Below are positions 1 through 8,039 of a DNA stretch of 11,132 nucleotides, piece after piece (position 1 is the stretch's first letter; every line of letters begins with the position of its first letter). The notes under the pieces were generated by a model. It was given only the letters and a program-made list of their open reading frames with translations, had not been told where the DNA came from and made no database searches. The stretch is from Candidatus Neomicrothrix sp. UBA4742 (lineage in GTDB: Bacteria; Actinomycetota; Acidimicrobiia; Acidimicrobiales; Acidimicrobilacustridaceae), in contig DHIQ01000251.1 of assembly GCA_002403895.1 (NCBI GenBank), forward strand, positions 1 through 11,132, read 5' to 3'. A program made the translations under genes and the position numbers.

Positions 1-224
1 GAACCGCTGGTGTGCCAGTTGTCCCGCCAGGGGCACCGCTGGGTAGCTATGTTCGGTAGGGATAAGCGCTGAAAGCATCTAAGTGCGAAGCTCGTTCCAA
101 GATGAAATCTCTCACTGGGTTAACCAGGTAAGGCCCGTGGCTAGATCACCACGTTGATAGGCCGGAGGTGTAAGCACGGTGACGTGTTCAGCCGACCGGT
201 ACTAATCGGCCGAGGGCTTGGATT
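1..224 (+). rRNA. rrl: 23S ribosomal RNA, 3' end (partial)
   Basis: This is the last roughly 220 nt of the large-subunit rRNA gene; the gene begins before the window. The recognisable parts are the conserved domain VI segment with GAAAGCATCTAAGTGCGAAG near 70-90 and the terminal GACCGGTACTAATCGGCCGA segment at 194-213, which matches the universal 3' end of 23S rRNA (GGACCAGTACTAAT in E. coli). The mature 3' end is placed at about 222-225 by analogy with other species. Processing normally pairs this end with sequence upstream of the 23S 5' end, which is outside the window, so the exact end is uncertain by a few bases. The 5S gene follows 85 nt downstream in the usual 23S-5S order. Confidence 0.96.
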
Positions 225-309
225 AACAATGACGCTTGTGCTCGCTATGGAGTTCTTCAGGGGCTAGAGCGCCCGGTTTCTGACCGGTGTGCTCGTCCTT
301 GGCAACAGA
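225..309 (+). other. 23S-5S internal transcribed spacer
   Basis: This is an 85-nt spacer between the 23S 3' end and the 5S gene. It has no tRNA cloverleaf. The only structure I see is a small hairpin with a 5-bp stem, CCGGT (273-277) and ACCGG (283-287), which may help process the precursor rRNA. Open reading frames that start here run into the 5S rRNA gene and are not credible. Confidence 0.8.
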
Positions 310-426
<117 letters not shown>

Positions 427-435
427 TTTCGCCCT

Positions 436-470
436 GAACGGGGCCCCTTTGGGGCCCCGTTCTTCGTTTT
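436..470 (+). terminator. Intrinsic terminator of the rRNA operon
   Basis: A perfect 12-bp stem is formed by GAACGGGGCCCC (436-447) and GGGGCCCCGTTC (451-462), with a TTT loop (448-450). It is followed by a T-rich run, TTCGTTTT (463-470). This is a textbook rho-independent terminator placed 10 nt after the 5S rRNA, and by far the strongest terminator in the window. Confidence 0.95.
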
Positions 471-492
471 CGGCCCGGGTCGGTGTCTCCGG

Positions 493-506
493 TACGCTGA
501 GCGCCA
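493..506 (+). promoter_or_regulatory. -10 box of a probable leaderless promoter for the TPR gene
   Basis: TACGCT (493-498) fits the actinobacterial -10 consensus TANNNT. It ends 7 nt before the ATG at 506, so transcription would begin at or next to the start codon. There is no Shine-Dalgarno sequence in front of this ATG. No good -35 box is visible; the expected place (about 469-475) holds only TTCGGC-like sequence. The same arrangement recurs at 7208-7213 and 8026-8031, which strengthens the call. Confidence 0.6.
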
Positions 507-1726
507 TGGCTACGCCCCCTCGCCCTCCTTCGTCGCGCCGTTCGAGCGGTGGGGGCTCAGGTCGCCGAGCCTCTGGCTCCGGTTCCGGCGAGTCGTCATC
601 CGGCCGTTCAGGTTCCAGTTCCCGGGGAAGTTCCCGTTCCCGGGGTGGCTCGAGTAGGCGCTCCTCGGGCTCATCCCCCCGGTCGTCATCGCGCCGCTCC
701 TCGGATACCAGCGAACGCGCCGAAGGCAGCGAGCGGTCGAGCAGCCCCCGTCGCTCCCGACCCAGCCCACGCGCTGGATCGCGCTCCCGGTCGGCGGCTC
801 GCTCGGGAAGCGCCCGGCGGTCGTCGCGACGCTCGTCGTCCCGGCAGCCGGAGGAGCGCCCCATGGTCGGGGACCCGAAGTGGGGTGGCCTGGCCCGACG
901 TGCCGCAGGCCGCTTGGAAGAGGGCGGCTCCGGCGCCTCATCCACCTGGCGGGAGGTCATGGCCGCGGCGCGCGAGGAGGCCGAACGTCATGGTCCGACC
1001 GACCGTTCGATAGACGAGTGGGTGCGGGTCGACGAGGTGCGCGACGAGGCCAGCAATGCGGTCTCACGGGGAAGGCGTCCGGCCGCCGATGACCGGGTCG
1101 AACTCGAAGACGAGGTGCGGGTCGAGCTGAACCGCTCGGTCGGCCCCACCCGGGCCCCTCGGTTGGAGCAACGTCTGGCCGATGCCACCAGGGCGTTCGG
1201 CGCTGAGCGCTACGGCGACGCGGCCCGCATCCTGCGCAAGCTGGCCGAGGAGGCCCCCCGGGTGGCGGCGGTGCGGGAGCTGTACGGCCTCACCCTGTAC
1301 CGGCAAGGCAAATGGCGACCCGCCGTCAAGGAACTGGAGGCGTTTCGCATGTTGACCGCTTCCACCGAGCAGCACCCGGTGCTGGCCGACTGTTACCGGG
1401 CCCAGGGCGACACCGCCACGGTGGACGAGCTGTGGGAGGAGCTGCGCAGCGCCTCGCCCAGCGCGGAACTGGTGGTGGAGGGACGGATCGTGGTGGCCGG
1501 CAGCCTGGCCGACCGCGGTGACCTGCCGGGTGCCATCCGCGTGCTCGAGCAGGGATGGAGGATGCCGCGTCGCCCCCGAGACCACCACCTGCGCCGGGCG
1601 TACGCCCTGGCCGACCTCTATGAGCGAGCCGGGGATGTGGCCCGGGCCCGGGAGCTGTTCGGAAGGCTGACGGCGGCCGACCCGGCGTTTGCCGACGTGC
1701 GCACCCGGCTCCACGGCTTGAACTGA
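506..1726 (+). CDS. TPR-repeat protein with Ser/Arg-rich N-terminal arm
   Basis: This is a 406-aa protein of unknown function. Residues about 8-117 are a low-complexity arm built almost only from Ser, Arg, Gly and Pro, with many SR/RS/RRSS runs; it must be strongly basic and unfolded. Residues about 219-406 are helical TPR-like repeats, with conserved-looking spots RVAAVRELYG (252-261) and HPVLADCYR (290-298) and a clear TPR near 358-398. From memory, the actinobacterial TPR family that includes M. tuberculosis Rv1691 and Streptomyces homologues shares this core and often carries a Gly/Arg-rich arm. The ATG at 506 is chosen because the frame farther upstream runs through the 5S gene and because a -10 box sits 7 nt before it. 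An in-frame ATG at 863, after the arm, is the alternative start. There are no signal peptide or membrane segments. RNA or ribosome binding by the arm is only a guess. Confidence 0.85.
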   Translation: MATPPRPPSSRRSSGGGSGRRASGSGSGESSSGRSGSSSRGSSRSRGGSSRRSSGSSPRSSSRRSSDTSERAEGSERSSSPRRSRPSPRAGSRSRSAARSGSARRSSRRSSSRQPEERPMVGDPKWGGLARRAAGRLEEGGSGASSTWREVMAAAREEAERHGPTDRSIDEWVRVDEVRDEASNAVSRGRRPAADDRVELEDEVRVELNRSVGPTRAPRLEQRLADATRAFGAERYGDAARILRKLAEEAPRVAAVRELYGLTLYRQGKWRPAVKELEAFRMLTASTEQHPVLADCYRAQGDTATVDELWEELRSASPSAELVVEGRIVVAGSLADRGDLPGAIRVLEQGWRMPRRPRDHHLRRAYALADLYERAGDVARARELFGRLTAADPAFADVRTRLHGLN

Positions 1727-1763
1727 GGATCTTCGCCACTGGGGTGGTTCCCGGTGCCTCGCC

Positions 1764-1833
1764 TAGGGTGGGAGGATCAGGGGCGCGGGCCCGACGGCCC
1801 GACGCCGACGCATCGGTGCAATGAGACGAGGAG
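1764..1833 (+). promoter_or_regulatory. Probable fbaB promoter, leader hairpin and ribosome binding site
   Basis: In the 111-nt gap before fbaB, TAGGGT (1764-1769) fits a TANNNT -10 box; no clear -35 is seen. Transcription from it would give a leader of about 60 nt. The leader contains a hairpin of CGGGCC (1786-1791) and GGCCCG (1796-1801) with loop CGAC, and ends in a Shine-Dalgarno GAGGAG (1828-1833), 4 nt before the ATG at 1838. The ribosome binding site is convincing; the promoter and hairpin are weaker. Confidence 0.45.
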
Positions 1834-1837
1834 TGGC

Positions 1838-2893
<1,056 letters not shown>

Positions 2894-2902
2894 CGCGCCC
2901 AT

Positions 2903-2948
2903 GCCGGCACGGCCCGTGTTGGCGTGATTCGCTCGCCGTGACGGCGAG
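2903..2948 (+). terminator. Two tandem hairpins after fbaB, possible terminator
   Basis: The first hairpin starts 10 nt after the fbaB stop. Its arms GCCGGCACG (2903-2911) and CGTGTTGGC (2915-2923) form nine pairs, including two G-T wobbles, with a GCC loop. The second is a near-perfect palindrome, CTCGCCGTGACGGCGAG (2932-2948). Neither is followed by a T run, so termination would be of the GC-rich type without a U-tract described for actinobacteria. The second could instead be an operator for korA. Confidence 0.45.
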
Positions 2949-2953
2949 GGTGC

Positions 2954-2983
2954 GCGACAGGAACCCGTTTCCGCCGGTAGATT
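2954..2983 (+). promoter_or_regulatory. Candidate korA promoter
   Basis: GCGACA (2954-2959), matching four of six bases of the -35 consensus, is separated by 18 nt from TAGATT (2978-2983), a TANNNT -10 box. Transcription would start around 2990, giving a leader of about 90 nt that contains the 10-bp repeats. The call rests on motif match only. Confidence 0.4.
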
Positions 2984-3013
2984 GACCCAGCGCGACCCAG
3001 CGCGACCCAGCGC
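2984..3013 (+). repeat. Three perfect tandem copies of GACCCAGCGC
   Basis: The 10-bp unit GACCCAGCGC occurs three times head to tail (2984-2993, 2994-3003, 3004-3013), directly after the candidate -10 box and upstream of korA. Ten base pairs is about one turn of the helix, so a DNA-binding protein could dock on one face. It could equally be a chance slippage repeat. Confidence 0.85.
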
Positions 3014-3070
3014 GGCCGACAGGCCGCCCTACACGACCAGTCAAGAACCACCAGTCACGACGAGCAGGAC

Positions 3071-3085
3071 AAGGGGGTCCTCGTG
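3071..3085 (+). promoter_or_regulatory. Ribosome binding site deciding the GTG start of korA
   Basis: AAGGGGG (3071-3077) lies 5 nt before the GTG at 3083. This supports the GTG over the in-frame ATG 30 nt downstream (3113), which lacks such a site. Confidence 0.75.
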
Positions 3086-4957
3086 TCAGACACCGCGGAG
3101 CGCGTAGCGCCCATGGAGCTGGACCGGGTCATCATTCGCTTCGCTGGCGATTCCGGCGACGGCATGCAGTTGACCGGCGACCGGTTCACCAGCGCCAGCG
3201 CCTTGTTCGGCAACGACCTGGCTACGTTGCCGGTGTTCCCCGCCGAGATCCGGGCGCCGGCCGGGACGCTGGCCGGCGTGTCGGCCTTCCAGGTCCACAT
3301 CTCCGACCACGACATCACCACGCCAGGCGATGCCCCCAACGTGTTGGTGGCCATGAACCCGGCCGCCCTGCGCTCCGAAATCGGTGAGCTCGAGCCGGGC
3401 GGCACGGTCATCTTGAACATCGACACCTTTGACGAGCGCAACCTGACCAAGGCGGGCTACGCCGAGAACCCGCTGAGCGACGGGAGCCTCAAGGGCTATC
3501 AGGTCTACGAGGTCCCGATGAGTTCGATCACCAAGGAGGCGTGCGCTCCTTTGGGGGTCAAGCCGCGTGACGCCGATCGCTCGAAGAACTTCTTCGCCCT
3601 CGGGCTCATCTCGTGGATGTACACCCGGCCCGACAAGGACACCATCGAGTGGATCGAGGCCAAGTTCGCCTCGAAGCCGCAGGTGCGCGACGCCAACCTG
3701 GCCGCCTTCCGGGCCGGTCACGCCTTCGGTGAGACGGCCGAGCTGTTCGACCATCCGTACCAGGTCAAGCCCGCGCCCCAGCGACCGGGCCAGTACACCA
3801 ACATCACCGGGAACACGGCGCTGGCGTGGGGCCTGGTCGCCGCCGGCCAGCTCGCGCAACTCCCGATCTTCCTGGGGTCGTACCCGATCACCCCCGCCTC
3901 CGACATCCTTCACGAGTTGTCCAAGCACAAGAACTTCGGGGTGCGGACGCTGCAAGCCGAAGACGAGATCGCCGGGATCGGGGCCGCCCTGGGCGCCTCG
4001 TTCGGGGGCCACCTCGGCATCACCACCACCAGCGGGCCCGGCTTGGCCCTCAAGTCCGAGACCATCGGGCTCGCCATCAGCCTCGAGCTGCCGCTGCTGG
4101 TCATCGACATCCAGCGCGGGGGACCGTCGACCGGCTTGCCGACCAAGACCGAGCAGAGCGATCTGCTGATGGCCATGTACGGGCACCACGGCGAATCACC
4201 GCTTCCCATCATCGCCCCCTTCAGCCCGTCGAACTGCTTCGAGGTGGCCATCGAGGCGGCCCGTCTGGCGCTCACCTATCGCACCCCGGTGATCTTGTTG
4301 TCCGACGGCTATATCGCCAACGGCTCGGAGCCATGGCTGATCCCCGATGCCTCGACGTTGGACCCCATCCCGGTCACGTTCGCCACCGAACCGAACCACG
4401 TGGGCGACGACGGCGAAGCCGAGTTCTGGCCCTACCTGCGAGACCCTGAAACCCTGGCCCGCCCGCTGGCGTTGCCCGGCACTCCCGGGCTCATGCACCG
4501 CATTGGTGGCATCGAGAAGGAAGAGGGCTCGGGCAACATCAGCTACGACCCCGAGAACCACGAGCTGATGGTGAAGATCCGGGCCGCCAAGGTGGCCGGC
4601 ATCGCCAACAACATCCCTGAGCTCGACGTCATCGGTGACGTCGACGATGCCGAGATCCTGGTGTTGGGTTGGGGCTCGACCTGGGGGGCCATCAGCGGCG
4701 CGGTGGACCGGGTGCGCGCCCGCGGTCGGCGGGTGGCCCAGGCTCACCTCATCCATCTCAACCCGTTCCCCCCCAATCTCGGCGAGGTGCTGGTCCGATA
4801 CCCCAAGGTCCTCGTACCGGAGATGAACCTGGGACAGCTCAACCGGCTGTTGCGGGCCGAGTATCTGGTCGACGTCCGCTCGGTGACCAAGGTAAGGGGC
4901 GTGCCCTTCACCGCCGGCGAGCTGGAGCACGCAATCCTGGAGGTCCTCGATGACTGA
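3083..4957 (+). CDS. korA: 2-oxoacid:ferredoxin oxidoreductase, fused gamma-alpha subunit
   Basis: This is the 624-aa large subunit of a CoA-dependent oxidoreductase that turns a 2-oxoacid, most likely 2-oxoglutarate, plus CoA into succinyl-CoA and CO2 while reducing ferredoxin. Residues about 15-215 are the gamma domain, opening IIRFAGDSGDGMQLTGDRF. Residues about 243-500 are the pyrimidine-binding alpha domain with GSYPITPASD (265-274; YPITP is the substrate-recognition motif of the Sulfolobus enzyme), QAEDEIAGIGAALGAS and TTTSGPGLALKSE. The C-terminal domain has ILVLGWGSTWGA. The gamma-alpha fusion and length match M. tuberculosis KorA (about 650 aa) and Sulfolobus-type two-subunit enzymes. 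No cysteine cluster for a ferredoxin domain is present; the single Fe-S cluster lies in KorB. It overlaps korB by 8 nt, implying coupled translation. The exact substrate cannot be proven from sequence. Confidence 0.94.
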   Translation: MSDTAERVAPMELDRVIIRFAGDSGDGMQLTGDRFTSASALFGNDLATLPVFPAEIRAPAGTLAGVSAFQVHISDHDITTPGDAPNVLVAMNPAALRSEIGELEPGGTVILNIDTFDERNLTKAGYAENPLSDGSLKGYQVYEVPMSSITKEACAPLGVKPRDADRSKNFFALGLISWMYTRPDKDTIEWIEAKFASKPQVRDANLAAFRAGHAFGETAELFDHPYQVKPAPQRPGQYTNITGNTALAWGLVAAGQLAQLPIFLGSYPITPASDILHELSKHKNFGVRTLQAEDEIAGIGAALGASFGGHLGITTTSGPGLALKSETIGLAISLELPLLVIDIQRGGPSTGLPTKTEQSDLLMAMYGHHGESPLPIIAPFSPSNCFEVAIEAARLALTYRTPVILLSDGYIANGSEPWLIPDASTLDPIPVTFATEPNHVGDDGEAEFWPYLRDPETLARPLALPGTPGLMHRIGGIEKEEGSGNISYDPENHELMVKIRAAKVAGIANNIPELDVIGDVDDAEILVLGWGSTWGAISGAVDRVRARGRRVAQAHLIHLNPFPPNLGEVLVRYPKVLVPEMNLGQLNRLLRAEYLVDVRSVTKVRGVPFTAGELEHAILEVLDD

Positions 4958-5966
4958 CACCACCATCCCCGTCACCGCCCGCAAAGACTGGTCCAGTGAC
5001 CAGGAGGTGCGTTGGTGCCCCGGCTGCGGCGACTATTCGATCCTGGCCGCGGTGCAATTCCTCATGCCTGATCTGGGAGTGTCGCGGGAGAACACGGTGT
5101 TCGTCTCCGGCATCGGCTGTGCGGCGCGCTTCCCCTACTACATGAACACCTACGGCATGCACAGCATCCATGGGCGGGCCCCGGCCATCGCCACGGGGCT
5201 CGCCGTGGCGCGGCCCGATCTCGACGTCTGGGTGGTGGGCGGCGACGGCGACATGTTGTCCATCGGCGGCAATCACCTCATCCATGCCCTGCGTCGCAAC
5301 GTCAACCTGACCATCCTCATGTTCAACAACCAGATCTATGGGTTGACCAAGGGGCAGTACTCACCGACCAGTGAGGTGGGCAAGGTCACCAAGAGCACGC
5401 CGTTCGGCTCCATCGATCACCCCTTCAACCCCATCAGCGTGGCCATCGGGGCCGAGGCCACGTTCGTGGCCCGCACCCACGACCTGGACCGTCATCACAT
5501 GATGGACATGTTCCGCCGGGCGCACGATCACCAGGGCGCCTCCTTCGTCGAGATCTACCAGAACTGCAACGTCTTCAACGACGGTGCCTTCATCGAGATC
5601 ACCGGCAAGGAGCAGCGGGACCAGATGCTCATCCGGTTGCAACACGGCGAGCCCATCCGTTTCGGGCCCGACCTCGAAAAGGGCGTGGTGATGGGGGCCG
5701 ACGGCAAGCTGCGCATCGTGGCCGTGGCCGACGTGGGCGGGGACGCCATCTTGGTGCACGACGAGACCAACCAGGGGTTGGCCTTCCAGCTTTCGCAGCT
5801 GTCGAGCGGGCCCCACGAGCCGACCCCGATCGGGGTCTTCCGGGCCGTCGAGCGGCCCGACTACGGCAGCGAGGTGAGTCGCCAGTTGGCCCAGTCGCAC
5901 GAGCGCAGTGGGCCCGGCGATCTGCAGGCCCTGCTGCGGTCCGGCGCCACCTGGACAGTTGACTAG
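4950..5966 (+). CDS. korB: 2-oxoacid:ferredoxin oxidoreductase, beta subunit
   Basis: This 338-aa partner of KorA binds thiamine diphosphate and one [4Fe-4S] cluster. The four expected cluster cysteines are visible: Cys23 and Cys26 in RWCPGCGD, Cys57 in GIGCAARF and Cys206 in YQNCNVF; their spacing follows Cys12/15/46/197 of the Sulfolobus enzyme. The thiamine diphosphate/Mg motif runs from GGDGDMLSIGG (97-107) to MFNNQIYGLTKGQYSPTS (124-141). The start ATG lies inside the end of korA and is preceded by GGAGG (4939-4943), 6 nt away, so the pair forms one operon with a fixed subunit ratio. The stop TAG (5964-5966) overlaps the stop of the convergent DUF1015 gene. No terminator hairpin is evident past the stop, so korAB transcripts may run antisense into that gene. 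Confidence 0.95.
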   Translation: MTDTTIPVTARKDWSSDQEVRWCPGCGDYSILAAVQFLMPDLGVSRENTVFVSGIGCAARFPYYMNTYGMHSIHGRAPAIATGLAVARPDLDVWVVGGDGDMLSIGGNHLIHALRRNVNLTILMFNNQIYGLTKGQYSPTSEVGKVTKSTPFGSIDHPFNPISVAIGAEATFVARTHDLDRHHMMDMFRRAHDHQGASFVEIYQNCNVFNDGAFIEITGKEQRDQMLIRLQHGEPIRFGPDLEKGVVMGADGKLRIVAVADVGGDAILVHDETNQGLAFQLSQLSSGPHEPTPIGVFRAVERPDYGSEVSRQLAQSHERSGPGDLQALLRSGATWTVD

Positions 5967-7150
5967 AGGAGCCTGAAAACCACGCCGGTACGGGGCTTGG
6001 GGTGGAAGAACGTCGTCTTGGGAGGCATGCGCTCGCCGCCCTGGGCGATGTCGATGATCTGTGCCACCGACGCAGGGCGCAGCAGGACGCCGGCCTGGGC
6101 CTGACCAGTTGCCACCTTGCGCACCACCTGGTCGACCCCGTGCTGGAACGTCAGCTCATGGGCCGGGAGGCCGGCCAGGGCCACATCGAGCCGGCTCGAA
6201 TCCAGCTCGGGCGTGCCGGTCAGGGCCTGGGCCCGGGGGCGGAGGAACCAGGCGCCCATGGCGGTGACCAGCACCAGGGCGCCCTGCTCGCCCATACGCT
6301 CGGCGATGTCCGGGCCGATCCCGCCGGCGGGGGTGACCACGAACCAGGCCTCGAGCATTGCCGGCAGGTCGACATCGTCGGGGAGGCCGCCGATGAGGCG
6401 GTGGATGGGCAGGACGTTCAGCTCATTGTCCACCAGCTCGACTACGTAAACGAGGGCGGCCTCGCTGGCCGCGTCGGGCCCGGCCCCCGCCGCTCGTTGC
6501 TCGTCGCGGTAGGCGAGCGAGGTCTCATAGCGGTGATGGCCGTCGGCGATGACCACCGGGTTCGAGCCCACCGCTTCGGTGATGGCCGCCACCCGCTCGG
6601 TATCGCTGATGGGCCACAGGAGATGGTGAACGCCGTCCTCGTCGGTCCAGGCGGCGAGCGGCGGATCACTCACCTCGAGGAGCTTGGACAGCCCGGCCGA
6701 GGGGGACAGGCCCCACACCGCTGACAGGTTGGCCCGGGCGCCTCGGAGCAGGTTCAGCCGGTCGCTCTTGGCCTTGGGAGTGGTGTGCTCATGGGGGAGG
6801 ATGCCGCCTTCGCCGGGACGGGACAGCTCGAGCGCCCCGAACACCCCGGTGGTCCCGCGCTGGTGACCGGTCTCGTCGATGGACTCCATGCGGTAGACGT
6901 AGAAGGACGGGTCGGGGTCTTGCACCAGGGTGCCGTCGACCAGCCAGCGGCGCAGCGTGTCACCCGCCTCGCGGTAGGGATCGTCGCCGTCAATGGGTAG
7001 GTCGATGACCACCGCGTTGGCGCGATGACCAGCGGCCAGACGGGAACGGTCCTCGTCGTCGAGCACGTCGTAGGGGGGCGAGGTGACCAGGGCGAGGTCG
7101 GCGCGGGCGATGTCGTAGTGGACACCGCGGAACGGCAGGAAGCGGGGCAC
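5963..7150 (-). CDS. DUF1015 family protein, function unknown
   Basis: This is a 395-aa protein of the DUF1015 (COG4198) family, common in actinobacteria, Firmicutes and archaea, whose biochemical role I do not know. Family landmarks counted from the chosen start are PRFLPFRGVHYD at the N-terminus, SPPYDVL (24-30), ILPHEHTTPKAKSDRL (117-132), ANLSAVWGL (140-148) and IADGHHRYETSLAYR (201-215). The conserved His/Glu/Asp residues look like an active or metal site, but this is inference. The GTG at 7150 is chosen because the family starts close to PRF.PFRG. A longer frame back to 7360 adds a Pro-rich stretch that would overlap the divergent HAD gene, and a TTG at 7156 is a nearby alternative. There is no Shine-Dalgarno site; TACGAA(T) 6 nt upstream could be a -10 box of a leaderless transcript. 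There are no membrane segments. Confidence 0.9.
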   Translation of the reverse strand: MPRFLPFRGVHYDIARADLALVTSPPYDVLDDEDRSRLAAGHRANAVVIDLPIDGDDPYREAGDTLRRWLVDGTLVQDPDPSFYVYRMESIDETGHQRGTTGVFGALELSRPGEGGILPHEHTTPKAKSDRLNLLRGARANLSAVWGLSPSAGLSKLLEVSDPPLAAWTDEDGVHHLLWPISDTERVAAITEAVGSNPVVIADGHHRYETSLAYRDEQRAAGAGPDAASEAALVYVVELVDNELNVLPIHRLIGGLPDDVDLPAMLEAWFVVTPAGGIGPDIAERMGEQGALVLVTAMGAWFLRPRAQALTGTPELDSSRLDVALAGLPAHELTFQHGVDQVVRKVATGQAQAGVLLRPASVAQIIDIAQGGERMPPKTTFFHPKPRTGVVFRLL

Positions 7151-7207
7151 CCTCAATTCGTAGCAGACCCGGGGGCACCCCTCTTCCGCCGGGTGGCCGC
7201 CGGGTCC

Positions 7208-7222
7208 TAAGGTGCGCCCCCA
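7208..7222 (+). promoter_or_regulatory. -10 box of a probable leaderless promoter for the HAD gene
   Basis: TAAGGT (7208-7213) fits TANNNT and ends 8 nt before the ATG at 7222, with no Shine-Dalgarno site in between. The start site would coincide with, or lie 1 nt before, the start codon. No convincing -35 is seen (TTCCGC at 7184-7189 is the best placed). The short gap (7151-7221) must also hold the divergent promoter for the DUF1015 gene. Confidence 0.6.
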
Positions 7223-8028
7223 TGGCCTGGGTGCTCGACCTCGACGGGGTGATCTGGCGAGGATCGGACCCGATCCCTGGCTCGGCTGAGGCGGTGGGTC
7301 GCCTCCGGGCGGCGGGGGAGGAGGTGTGGTTCGTGACGAACAACGCCTACCCGCCGGCATCAGAGGTGGCGGCCAAGCTTGTTGCCCAAGGCATCGACCC
7401 CGGTGAGCGCCTCGTGACCTCGCCCATGGCGGTCGCCCGGCTGGTGGGGGACGGCGAACGGGTGCTGGCCTGTGCCGGTCCCGGTGTGTTCGAAACGCTC
7501 AGAGCTCGTGGTCTGGACGTGGTGGATGCCGCCGACGCGGGCGACGAGGGGCGGCCCTTCGATGTGGTCGTGGTCGGGCTGCACCGCGACTTCGACTATC
7601 GCCGCCTGGCGGCCGCCGCCGACGCCGCCCGCTCCGGGGCGCGCCTCATCGCCACCAACGACGACACCACCTACCCGGCGGAGGGCGGCCAGCTCCAGCC
7701 CGGGGCCGGCGCGCTGCTGGCGGCCGTGGTGGCCGCATCAGGAGCGACGGCCACGATCGCAGGTAAGCCCTACCCCCCGATGGTTGACCTGGTGCGCGAG
7801 CTGGCTGGCCCCCAGGGCATCGCCGTGGGGGATCGGGCTGACACCGACGGGCGTTTCGCCCGGGCGCTGGGCTATCGCTTCGGCCTGGTGCTCACCGGGG
7901 TCACTGGCGTCGGAGGTCTGCCCGTGGATCCGTCGCCTGACGAGGTCGCCCCTGACTTGGCGGCACTCGTTGACCGCATTTCGGCTGATTGGGCCGGAAC
8001 TCCGGAGGATCGGGCCGGGCCGAACTAG
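7222..8028 (+). CDS. HAD-superfamily phosphatase, NagD/phosphoglycolate (IIA) type
   Basis: This is a 268-aa cytosolic hydrolase. All four HAD motifs are visible: motif I DLDGVIWRG with nucleophile Asp6 and acid/base Asp8, motif II FVTNN (37-41), motif III Lys182 in AGKPYPPM, and motif IV GDRADTDGRFA (203-213). IATNDDTTYP (143-152) and the cap between motifs II and III place it in subclass IIA with NagD, phosphoglycolate phosphatase and mycobacterial Rv1692, a glycerol-3-phosphate phosphatase of similar gene position. It is shorter than Rv1692 (about 350 aa), so the same substrate is not assured. The ATG at 7222 leaves only five residues before the nucleophile, normal for this family. The stop codon TAG is part of the next gene's -10 box. 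It is the first gene of the HAD-small protein-tlyA-recN series. Confidence 0.93.
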   Translation: MAWVLDLDGVIWRGSDPIPGSAEAVGRLRAAGEEVWFVTNNAYPPASEVAAKLVAQGIDPGERLVTSPMAVARLVGDGERVLACAGPGVFETLRARGLDVVDAADAGDEGRPFDVVVVGLHRDFDYRRLAAAADAARSGARLIATNDDTTYPAEGGQLQPGAGALLAAVVAASGATATIAGKPYPPMVDLVRELAGPQGIAVGDRADTDGRFARALGYRFGLVLTGVTGVGGLPVDPSPDEVAPDLAALVDRISADWAGTPEDRAGPN

Positions 8029-8039
8029 AGTCGGGCTTA
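8026..8039 (+). promoter_or_regulatory. -10 box overlapping the HAD stop codon; leaderless promoter
   Basis: TAGAGT (8026-8031) fits TANNNT and ends 7 nt before the ATG at 8039. Its first three bases are the TAG stop of the HAD gene. There is no Shine-Dalgarno site in the 10-nt gap (AGTCGGGCTT), so the small gene is either leaderless from this promoter or translated by coupling. Confidence 0.6.

Noticed and set aside
7151..7360. N-terminal extension of the DUF1015 protein to 7360
   Set aside because: It would overlap the first 139 nt of the divergent HAD gene, reads as Pro/Gly/Arg-rich shadow sequence, and the family begins near PRFLPFRG.
7472..8038. Long frame running from inside the HAD gene into the small Lys-rich protein, suggesting a 326-aa product
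   Set aside because: The upstream part is an out-of-frame shadow of the HAD gene; the ATG at 8039 with its -10 box is the real start.
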